Part shown: positions 1-12,200 of the stretch, piece after piece
How positions within the stretch are numbered: the stretch's first letter is position 1
Layout of the letters: each line of letters opens with the position of its first letter
Assembly: GCA_001642005.1 (NCBI GenBank)
Contig: LWCA01000197.1
Coordinates: forward strand, 1 to 41,117
DNA length: 41,117 nucleotides
Direction of reading: 5' to 3'
Origin: Intoshia linei
Lineage: Eukaryota > Orthonectida > Rhopaluridae
The notes under the pieces: generated by a model
Databases searched by the model: none
Told to the model about the DNA's origin: nothing
Seen by the model: the letters and a program-made list of their open reading frames with translations, nothing else
Translations under genes and position numbers: made by a program

Positions 1-61
1 AATATAATAATAAAAATATAATAAAAAATTAAATATTTATATTTAATTTTATAAATATTAG

Positions 62-265
62 TGCTTCTGGAACATATAATGACGAACTCGGTGGTTCAGT
101 ATGTAAATCATGTTTACCTGGGTATTATTGTTTGGCAGGAAGTACAATTTATGTAAGTTTAGTGATTTATATTGTAATACATAATTATAATATTTTTAAT
201 TATTAAAATAATTGATTAAATTAGAAAGACAAGCTATGCCCAGCCGGTCACTATTGTCCATCAGG
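62..265 (+). CDS. Gene 1 exons 1-2 of the window (cysteine-rich repeats)
   Basis: Exons 62-152 and 225-265. The first begins in phase 2 (last base of a codon, probably Cys) and reads ASGTYNDELGGSVCKSC then LPGYYCLAGSTIY; the second reads KDKLCPAGHYCPSG. Together they form most of one repeat unit. The donor at 266 is followed by a 2.6-kb intron, and the split Gly codon (GG|A) is completed by the next exon at 2903, which supports the link. An upstream exon must exist outside the window. Confidence 0.85.
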
Positions 266-3200
266 GTAAATTATACTTTTACCGTAAAAATACATAAATT
301 TATAAAATGTTATGTACAATGTACATAACTATACAATTACACAAGAAAACAAAAAAAGATTTTTATGTTATGATGTTAAGCACAATGAAAAAATTATTTT
401 GACATAATTTATATACGCCAGGTCAGTCGCACTAATTAATAATTAACAATATCATATTAAAATTGACCTAATAAAATAAACAAAATTTATATTGACTTTA
501 GAATTTTTCCATAAAATTGCTAAAAATCACTCTTTATGTATCAAAAAATTTCTAATAAATATTTTAGCTATTAATATTTAAGCTATGAGTATACTATTAC
601 TATAGCAAAAAAATTTTTAAAAATTAAAAAAAAATTAATTTTGAACCAATTAGCCCTTAAAATTAATGTCAGTTTCTTGCGTCAGAGAAACAAGATAACC
701 ATTACATAGATCACAATTGAAGGAATCAAACTATATTTTTATTTATATTCACATCGGTCGAATCATTGAATGGCATTTATAGAAGTTACAAAATAAAAAA
801 ATACAATTAAAAATTCTAAAAAATATTGGAGTAGTAAGGGGTTAACAATATCGATTGTATATAAGTGTATATTTGTTATTATTATTACTAAATTATTTGA
901 AATATAACTTAGAGAAGATTTACAAAAATACGCCCAAAATGTAACAATATTTATCGGAATAGCATTCATTTATAACATTTAAAATTATGAAAAAAACTTT
1001 ATATTAATAATTTAACATAGAAATTTATAATAATGCGATTAATTTAGTTTTTTCCTTATTTCTAAAATATAACGATTTGTATTATGATTAGGGCAATTTA
1101 TTTATGACCAAAAATTCAAAAAAATTAGTACATTTTAACAAAAAAAATATTACTTTTTATGACAAATTTATTTATTATAGTACAATAGAATATATTTATG
1201 AATATTCGTTTTTAAAAAATTTTTTGATACTTTTTGATACGCTCTTATTTACCATATTCTTTATTGTTAAGATATCATTTTTTATGAGCCTGTTTTCAAT
1301 ATATGTCTTTGTTGAACATTCATCTGTTCCAAATGTAGTAGTCTATCAAATGTAATGATTTTTCGATCGTCATGCACTCGCTCTCGAGTTGTTTAATTAT
1401 TGATGGATATTTATCATAGTTCATGCTTATATATATAGGCTGTTGTCGCAGGTATGGTTAATTTATAGCTGATTTTGCCTTATTCAGAATTATACCATCA
1501 CTTTTTATACATTCAACGATATCAATAACTTGAGGCAAATTTGACGCATAATACCCTGCCACTTTTATCCAACTACCCCATCTTGTTACAACAGGAATTG
1601 GCGGGAAACCGATCCTGATAAAATCATTTCTACGCGACTTATATTTTTTTTTCAATGTCTTCATGGCACTAATTAAAGTGTCAACCTCACCAAAATAAGA
1701 CTTTATTTTTAAACAACAATTGTAAAGTAAATGGCATACACAGGTAACGTGAAACAGCTGACTATAAAATTGTTTCAAATTTTTAATAGCATAAATCATG
1801 TAGGACGCAGTTAATGGCTGAATAAAAAAGCAGTTAATTATAATTACTGTAGTGATAATACTCTTAAAGATAATTAATATTAAAATAACGCACTTGAAAC
1901 ATAAATTGTGATTTCAGTGACATAATTTGGTTTATTTGACATTGGGAAAACAAGAAATCAATGAAAATAAACATTTTTTTAAATTATGACCTTATTAATA
2001 TTATTATGACAATTAAAAAAAAAATATGACATTTATGACTTTTTAAAAATCGATATACCCCATTAAATGTGTTTATGAGAGTTCCCTCATACATTTCTAA
2101 CAATTTTATATTATTAAAAAAAAAATTATTTTTATGACATAATTCGCCCTTATTATAATATACATATCATAGTGATGCGATTAAAATTGTGGTTATTTTA
2201 ATATAATTTTTTCAATTATGCAATTTTTAGTGTTGTCTAGAGTTATTAAATGAATAGCTTGTACATTTACACTAGGGATATTCAAATTTGGACTTTTTTT
2301 GAAATTGATATAAATGCTTTTTTATATTCGTCACAAAAAACCCCGCGTCTTTACTGTTTTCTGTTTTCTTAAAATTTTTCATAATAAAAAAATATGGCAA
2401 CATTTTTCATCCGAGTTTTTTACATAAGTAGATAAGATAATTATGATAACTACATTTTTACATAGATAATTAGTACGAATTTAAATTAAATTGAATTTAA
2501 CAAATGAATTATGAATTATAAATTAAATTTGTTAATAATTTATGAACATATATTTTCAACTTTAAATTAAGTTTAATAGTTAATTTATTAACATTCATTA
2601 ATTTCGAAAACGATCTTTCAATAGGTTCAATGGTCATTATTATATCGTTTTCTTCAACAAAATATGAAAATATTTCGGAAATTTTTTGTAAACTTTTAAA
2701 TGATGAAATCATTTCAATATTCGACATTTTAAAAAATTTTTTAAATTCAGTTAAAATAATTATTAAAATTTTCAATAAAAATTAAAAATTTTCTATGTCT
2801 CATTTTTATATCAGAAAAATTGAATAACCCTATTATACAATGTACATTTTAAAGTGCATATTTTTCGTATTTGAAAAATGTATTGTTATATATATTTAAT
2901 AGAACAAAAACAGCAAATGAATTTAAATGTCCAAAAGGCACATATAGACCGGATAAAATGGGTCGTTCTGTGAATGATTGTATTCCATGCTTAGCTTCTC
3001 AATACTGTCCCAATACCGGTAGTATAGCACCGAGTGCATGTTGTGCTGCAGGTTCATACATCATATATTAAACAATATACAATTTTAAGGATATTATTGT
3101 TCTCATGGTTCCGATACAGATAAGCCAATTAATGTAGTATTGATACCACCTTCTCCAACAAGTTGTGTTTCTCATAACGGTAATCAATGTCCAATTGGTT

Positions 3201-6200
3201 ATTTTTGTGAAATATGCTCAGCCGCTCCAAAACCATGTTCACCTGGAAAATACTGCGAAACGAAAGGTAGAGATTTTTTTTAATAATATATTTTGTTATA
3301 TTTAATATATTAAGCACCACTACTGGTATGTATATTTAGGTTTATCGCAAGTTACAGGAAATTGTGTAGCTGGGTATTACTGCATCAGTGGAGCTAAGAC
3401 TAAAACTCCTACTGATGGCGCTACTGGAGACATTTGTCCGAAAGGCCATTATTGTCGTAATCTTATGCCATTCATAATTAAAATATATTAATTCATTAGC
3501 ATTAATTAATATAATGAATGTATTATTTAAGACTACTAAATTGTATGTGACTTAATGTTAATATTAATTAATAGCTTTGGGAACTGCTGCAAATGCTAAA
3601 AAATGTCCAATCGGTACTTTATCGGCGACAACTGGAAATATTAAACTGTCTGATTGCCTGAGTTGCCCGGCTGGACAATATTGTGCTGCACCGGGTCTTA
3701 GCATTGTGTCTGGAGATTGTTCTGCAGGTATTAAATAGATTTGTAAATGCATCATACTGAAAACCAACAACATACATCAAATGTATCTACACTAGAGTAA
3801 ATGTACTTTTAGGTTATTATTGTCCTAGTGGTTCCGATGTTTCCACCAAAACAATGTGTCCTCTCGGTTACTATTGTCCTGTTAAATCTAGTGATAAGGT
3901 AATTCTTGATAAATAACTGAACAATAAAAAATTAAATTATTAGATTGGCTGTGCAATTGGTTTTTATCAAGATTTATTGGGTCAACCTCTTTGCAAAGTT
4001 TGTCCTCCAGGTAAAAACATAGAAATTTACTATATATCATTAAATATCAATATAGGCATGTATAGTGATGCTATAAAGAGTATTTCGTGTAAGGTGTGTC
4101 CAGAGACATTTTATTGCATTGACGGTATATATAATTAATTTATTATTAATCCAATAATCGAGAAAATATGGTTATATTTCAAATTTAGGAAAAACCAAAG
4201 TTATCTGTCCGGCTGGAAAATACTGCCTTAGTGGTTCCGGTTTAATCTTACCATTGTGCCCAATTGGTACATTTTCATTGTCAACAGGCTTAAAGGACTA
4301 TACGGAATGCACTCCTTGTAGTAGTGGAAAATATTGTGCGACAGCGGGATTAACAACAGTTACTGGTGATTGCAATGCCGGATTTTATTGTACAACTGGA
4401 GTTAATGTCCCCAACCCAGACTTCAAGTCTAATATGGGAATTGGAGGTACGCAAAATTATAAAAATTAATATAAAATTATATATTATTGTATTTACAAAG
4501 TAAATAATGTTTACAGTCAGAATTGTCAATAATGAACATGCAAAATTTAGCGATGGGAATTTTATTTATAGATGTTTTCAGTGTAATAATAACGTATAAA
4601 TGTTGATAAAATGGATATTAATCCAATTATTTATACATTAACTATATTATTTTAATTGAATTATTGTTCACTTTGATGTGACAATAATTTTAAACTTTAC
4701 AATTCATTACTTTCCATTTATATTACTACGCATACATATGTATATAAATTTGGGGTAGCCAAAGTGGTTCATATAAATCTTCAATTCTAAGAAAATGAGA
4801 TAGTGTTTAAAAGCAACAAAATATTTACAAATAATCACATTTTAGAACAACGACGAAAAAAATTAAGCGATCATTTATAAAGCGTTTATGTTTGTAAAAA
4901 TTATTCTTTATAAAAAAAATTATGAGGGTGTTGATATGACTGTAAATAATTAACTCATAAATCAATATTTATTTTAGGACCTTGTACATTGGGTCATTAC
5001 TGTCCGAAAACGTCAAGTGTTCCTACAAAGTGTATTGCTGGAACATATAATGATGAAGTAAATAAAAGTGTGTGTAAAGATTGCCCGGCTGGTAAATACA
5101 TATTTAAAATTAAATTTAATACAAAATAAAAATTTTTCTTTAATTTAGTAACTATTCATCTATTATAAATAATTAATATAAATATATAAATATATTAATA
5201 TAAATCTATATATAATTTTAGGTTATGCATGTCCATTAGGAAGTGACAATTATTTCTCCAAGCCGTGTAATAAGGGATACTATTGCCCAACAAAATCTAC
5301 TACACAATCACAAATAGCTTGCCCAAAGACAAAATACAATCCAAATAAGGGTGGAAAAAGTCTTAATGACTGCCTTGATTGCCCCGGTATAATTATTGTT
5401 ATTTATTTATCAGTACACATTCTATTCACTTATTATTATTATTACTATTATCATTACTCACTACTCTTTATTATTACTAAGTACTATTATTTACTAACAT
5501 TAATTTTAAATAATATTATTTAGATGGCAAATATTGTGATACGCTGGCTTTAATTTCTGTAACAAAAAACTGTAATGCTGGATATTTCTGTAGATTGGGG
5601 GTTGATGCTGGAGATTGCACAATTGGTATATTATGATTAAAATATAATGTACAATGTACATTGTAGACAATGTATCAGTCATATTATTATAGTGAAATTT
5701 ACTATTATATTATTTAGGTTACTATTGCCCAACGGGATCTTATCAAAAATCGGAATGTTCTCCAGGTTTATATATTCGTTTCTATTATACAAATCATATT
5801 ATATCATATCGTATCATATTATATATTAATATATACTAACTATTAAAATAATCTTTCATATATTGTAATAATACATTAATCATAAAATCATTCATTATAC
5901 ATCAAAATAAATGTCTATTTCCAGTTTAGTTTAATAACCATAATATTATTATTTCAGGACAGCACTGTTCAACAACAAAATTAGCAGCTCCTACCTCAGA
6001 TTGGTAAGTATATTATTCATATTAAATTTCAAATCACATATAAAAGAAATTTAAATTCATTACATTGTGATTGTTTGATAGTTAAATTAAGGCTCTGTTA
6101 CTTTTTCTAAAAGTGGATTGATTGATCTGAGAGTTGACCGTGAATTCGTCACTTATTCGGATTGAAATTTTTTGTGTGTGTTAACAGGATACAACTGTAC

Positions 6201-9200
6201 CACCTGTAAATTTTTTTAAATTCTAGGGCTGTTTTCATTAAAAAAAAAGAGAGTCATTTGGGGTTTTGGCCCTGAAGATATTTTTTTTTAAATTTAAATT
6301 TATGATAATATTTATCATTTTAAAATCCGTGTCAGATTATGTATTTTTTTTTATTCTCGAACTTGTTTGATTTTCAAAAAAAAGGACAATTGGGGTTTTT
6401 GACCCGTAAGGTGTGAGTTTGGGAGGTTGAAATTTATCGTTTAGTTTTGAAATTGAAATGTGGACTTTATAAAATTTTAAGGCTGGTAGTTATTGAAATA
6501 AACGATAACACACACATACAAACAAAGCATATTATATAAGTAAGAATATATAATTGGGCAGATTATGACCAATCTATCATTAAAATTGAAATTAACATTT
6601 ACATATTAGCCCAGCTGGATACCACTGTGAATCCAAAAACATATTAGGAACAGAAAAGAAATGCAGCGTCGGTCATTACTGGTATCAATTAAACAATATA
6701 TAAAATATATCATTTGCAATACTCCCATTTAATGTCGAATTTACAGTACCCACCCCTCTTCGGGTGGGTATCAACAAAATGTTTGTAAAGGGGTGGTTTT
6801 ATTTTTTACATTGAGCATTAAAAAAATTATGTCCCTGAATATCATAACTATTTTGTATGTTAAATTCAAAATCTCAAATCAAAATCTTTGGAGAAATATT
6901 TAGGACTTTGACATCATGTATCGTTTGTGAAATTTTTCTAAGGATCTATTTTGCATTTTCGGGTGGCCTTGAGCTTGGTAGGTTTGGGTCTGCTCCATTA
7001 CAGCATTTAATCATTGTTACTATGCATTTATTTACTGAATAAATTTTCTTTATTTTTACTAGACATATTTAATTTTTAGTTTAATTGGTTCTATTGTCGA
7101 AACACCGTGTCCAGAAGGAACTTTTTCAAGTAATTTATTGTGTTATATTATTTAAATGAGGCTTGGTTACAATGGGACCTATTTACTATTTTCATTTGAC
7201 TCGAAAGGTGTTGGAATAAATTCTCATTTATAAATTAAAAACCTATAATTATATTTGCCGTGAGTAAGATATTTGCGAAATATGGGTAGCGGACCCATAT
7301 TTCGCTTCACTATTAATAATTTGGAAAAAATACTCGGCAATTAAATAATGATGTAAAGGCCAGTTTTGATAAATACACATTTTTAATATTTATATAGTCG
7401 AAAAATTTTTGATAGTTTGTCCCGAGAATGAAAAATAGTGCTTACCCCTGATTTAAAAGGGTATGCTTTTTTTAAGAAAAATTTTAAAATATTTTTTTAG
7501 TTTTCATTATATTTCATCGATTTATATTTTAAGAACCCTGATCTATATGAATCGAAAATGTATTAAATTTAAAATTTTTTAAATTTTTTCAATAGTAAAT
7601 GTCTTTACGATGTATATTATCTGTTTTGCTTTTATATATATTATATATTTATTGCAGATAATATTCAAAATTCAAAATTAATTGATTGTACTTCATGCAC
7701 CACTGGAAAATTTTGTGCTGGTTTAGGAAATACTAATCCAACGGGAAAATGTGCTGCTGGGTATTAATTTAAATTTTAAAGTTTTTAATGAATAAAATTT
7801 TGTATATTACATGTACATGGTACATTAAGCTGTCTCAAAAAAAGTAGTATAATTTACAATAATTATTATTTTAGTAATACCATAATTTTAAGCCCTAAGG
7901 ATATTTTTTCTAAATACCCATGATACACCTTAATGTACATGTATTCATCTTATTAATTAGAATATTGTACATTTATTTTAATTTTTTTAGTTATTATTGT
8001 CCAACTGGTCAAAGCAACCCAACGCCTATAACGTACATCTGTCCAAAAGGTACTTTACAAAATAATGTATTTAATTTTCATCTTAGGATTTTACTGTTTG
8101 GGTAATTTTTTTAAAATAAAAATAAAATAGAACCACTGTATTATCATTATTTGTATATATTATTAATATTTATTATATTTTACACGTTAAGAGGGTGCAT
8201 CTGAACCGATCGCATGTGTTTCTGGTACATATCAACCAAGTACTGGAAATGTATCTTGCTTAGATTGTCCAGATGGGTATTACTGCAAAACGACACGTAA
8301 TTAATTCAGTTGTTTTCTATATTATGATATATTTATTATTTGAATTTAATATATAATAATAAATGAATTTAGTAGATTTAAATGGAAAAACTGTCGGTGT
8401 TGATATTCCTGTAGCATGTCCAGCAGGTAATTTAAAAGAAATAAATTTAAAAACATGATCAAAAATGTATATAATATTTAGGCTCTTATTGCCCGAGTAA
8501 GACTACCAGCGCAGCTGAGTTTTTGTGTCCAATAGGTACATATTCAATCAAAACCAAACTTGTTAGCTCTCATTTATGTGATCTATGCGCAGCTGGAAAA
8601 TACTGTTCAACTCAAGGTATTTATCTTTGAAATAGAATCTATATTAATGATATTTAAACGTACTCATAAATTATGAGTCATAATTATGTTTAATGTAATT
8701 GAGAATTAAATTAGGTTTATCATCTGCTACCGGTGACTGCACTAAAGGATATTATTGTATTTCCGGTGCAAAAACACCATCTACCGTTGATTTTAACACT
8801 GTCATTAAATGCGAAGTAGGATATTATTGTCCATTAGGGGCACAGAATCCAATATTGTGTCCGAAAGGTAAACCTGCAAAAATATTCCAAATTATATATA
8901 TATTAATAAAAAAATAATAAGTATTATTGTTTTGTCTACATGTAAAACTTTATTATTAATAAATCAATTAAATTAGACTTCGTATAAAGTATTTTTAGGT
9001 AGTTATTGCGAAATAAAATCTTCAGTGGACACAAAATGCCCTTCTGGGACATATAATAGGTTAACGGGGTCTGTTACACTGAGCGAATGTTTAAAATGTC
9101 CAAATGGAAAATATTGTCAGAGTGTAGGACTAAAAAATGTCGAGGGCGACTGTAGTACTGGATATTATTGCAGTAAAATTTAAATACATTATTATATGTA

Positions 9201-12200
9201 TGGATTCATTATTTAATTTATTATTTATCGTTAATATATGCATTCAAATTGTACAGGATTTATTTATTTAACTTATTATATACAAATATATACAAGTATA
9301 TTAAAACTAAAGTAATGTTACATATTTTAGAATCTGGTGCAAAATCTTCACAACCGACTGATGGTGTAACAGGTATCCTCATTATTTTGAATTATAATAT
9401 TATTTTAATTATTATTATTAAACATTGTATACGTATATTAATGTCTATAATTAACATGTATTACGATTTCATCTATATACATTTAATAGGAGGCAAATGT
9501 CAAGATGGATACTATTGTCCAGCAGGTAGCGTTGTTGTTTTAACAATATTTTTAATTTTACAGGAACAAAAACCCAGTTAATTTGTAAAGAAGGGACGTA
9601 TTCTGTTGGAATTGGAGCATCAACATGTATTGACTGTGAAGCTGGATTCTACTGTGTTGGTGGCAATAATAAAGTGGTGTGCCCAAAAGGTAATAGATTT
9701 TTTTCTATATTTTCTTATACAATACATAATTGTTAAGTATTGCATATATAACTAGGGCCGTGGAGAGCCGGCCGTACCCCTATAAGATGGAAATTGTAGG
9801 CCCGCTATAATAAAATTTTCAAAAATGGGACCTCTACATTGCTTAATCGATCGATCATTATGTAAGAATTAAAAATAACATTTGGAAATTGTTTGGTTAT
9901 GGAAATTTCACTATAATTATGAAATTTCCCCAAAATTACTTATTAATAAATTTAAAAACTAGGTCGTCATGATTATAGGACAGGGCCATATGGCTTCTTG
10001 GCACCCTCTCCATTGCCTGTTTATACTATAAATGACATTGACTATAAACACAAAATATTTTGAATTTAGAATAACTTTTTATTCAATTGTCGTTCTTAAA
10101 ACTGACTATCTAAAAATATAAATGTAAATCTCTATATAAGTAATAAATTAGCTTGGGTATAGTATTTTACATAGAATTGTTATAAATAAAGCATATTTTA
10201 CCCTAATATTAACTTTAATTTACAGCAAATAATAAGATGCGTGGCTTCATTGTGGATAATAAAATTAATTATATAATTTTATCGAGATATCTTTATTAAT
10301 TTCATCAGTTTCTATTTAAATTTTATTCAAAATGTTTTGTAAATAAGAATTTGAAATATAAAAATTGCGTAGCAATGAAAAAAATTTCGAAGGAATGAAT
10401 TGTATAGATTTTCACCCATATTTCTTTATTGGAAATGTGTAGACGTTCACTGGCAATGCGTAGATTTCTGGGGTTGAAATTTTGTATTTATATTAACTGG
10501 AATAAACTCTATCCTAATAATCTTCTTTTTTTTTAATTTTCAGACCGTTAATTATTTGAGCTTGATATTTGACATCTGTCTGTGTTAACAGGATACAACT
10601 GTACAACTACAAATTTTATTGAAATTTTAGAGTTGTTTTTATTAAAAAAGGAAGGGTAATTTGGGGTTTTGGCCCTGAAGATATAATTTTTTTAAATTTA
10701 AATTCATGACAATGTTTATGATTTTAAAATCCGTATCAACACATATATTTTTTTAAATTCTCCAATTTGTTTGATTTTCAAAAAGAGGGGCAATTGGGGT
10801 TTTTGACCCGTAAGATGTGAGTTTGGGAGGTTGAAATTATGTTTGCTAACATCCACGGAAAAAACTGTAATTGAAATGTGGACTTTATAAAATTCTAAGA
10901 CGGGTGGTTATTTAAATAAAGCTGGACACACAGACACACACACAAACAAAAATAGCGTAGCATATTATATAAGTTAAGATGTCCAATTTTGATAGATTTT
11001 TAGATTAGAATACGCAAATAGAATACTAATACATGTAGTATTGTTGTTTTAATATTATTGAATATGATTCAGTTAAATAATACATTTATCATTGTAAAAA
11101 CATAAAAATAGTCATTTCATGTATTTATTGTATCTTTACTTTATAATTGATAGGAAAATATTGCTTGTCTAAAAGTTTAATCAATTTGCCAAATTGTCCT
11201 ATCGGAAAATTTGGTGCATCTACTGGATTAAAATTAATTGGAGATTGCACTGCCTGCACTGGTAAATTTTGATTAAATGAAATTTAAAATATGTACACCG
11301 AAATATTAGCTGGATCATACTGTGAAACTTCTGGTTTAATCACACCTACCGGAAAATGTGCTAAAGGTAATATAATTTAATTAACTAAGAATACAATCTT
11401 TTAGGTTATTATTGTCCAGCTGGATCGAGTAAACCAAATCCAAGCACATTTTGTAATAAAGGAGAATTTTGTATCGAGGGTAGTGTTACTCCTTTAAAAT
11501 GCGTTTCTGGAAAATACATAAATATTCAAAGTAATAATTAGTAATATGACGAATAAAAAATTAAATACTATACAAAATATAAAATGCTGCATAAAAATTA
11601 ATTGATGTACTTTATAATTATACATTTAGAATCGGACAAATGTTTGGATTGTCCGTCGGGTTACTTCTGTTTAAACGCTGCAACCGATTATCAATCAAAT
11701 ACTTGTCCAGTTGGATATTATTGTCCAAGTGGGACTAAAATCAGTACTCAATTTCCATGTCCTATTGGAACCTTTAACGATAAAACAACCCGTAAAAGCA
11801 CTGATTCTTGTAAAAAATGCACTGGCGGAAATTATTGCAACGCTATTGGAATCAATAAGCCCACTGGTCCATGTTTGGGCGGGTATTACTGTAAAACTAC
11901 AGCTACTTCAAAAAATCCTTCAAGTAATACATTTATGAAGAGCCAAACCCACCAATCTCGAGCACATCCAAAAATTAAAAATATGTCCTTAAAAAATATG
12001 TTAGCAAACGATGCGTGGTGTGATAAAACCCTAGTCACATTTCCAAGGGTGTTGAATAGATATTTAAAATTTAATAAAAAAATAGTTATGATATTTAAAA
12101 TATATACAATTTTTATTTTTAAATGTTCAATTTGGAAAAATGTCGGCCCAATTTTACTAAAATTTCGTCCTGTTCTTCGAAAGAGTGTTTTGTAGTAAAG

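Larger units (their letters stand above)
266..2902. other. Long intron of gene 1 with degraded hAT remnants
   Basis: This 2,637-bp intron is very AT-rich. It carries two minus-strand hAT transposase remnants (about 1330-1860 and 2509-2775). Near 309-329 there is a palindrome with arms GTTATGTAC and GTACATAAC. Sequences near 1088 and 2133-2154 (TTAGGGCAATTTATTTATGA and TTATGACATAATTCGCCC) resemble an imperfect inverted pair that could bound one hAT remnant, but no target duplication is visible. No exon of gene 1 was found inside it. Confidence 0.7.

Noticed and set aside
1104-1355. Plus-strand open frame with hydrophobic residues (possible small membrane protein)
   Set aside because: It overlaps hAT-derived minus-strand sequence in an intron and shows only AT-driven Phe/Ile/Tyr composition.
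1088-2154. A complete hAT element bounded by TTAGGGC-type ends
   Set aside because: The ends match only loosely and the neighbouring 8-mers do not agree, so the boundaries are not supported.
11924-12195. Continuation of exon 31 as open coding sequence
   Set aside because: The extension lacks the Cys-rich pattern, and a gtaata donor at 11924 joins in phase with the exon at 12378.
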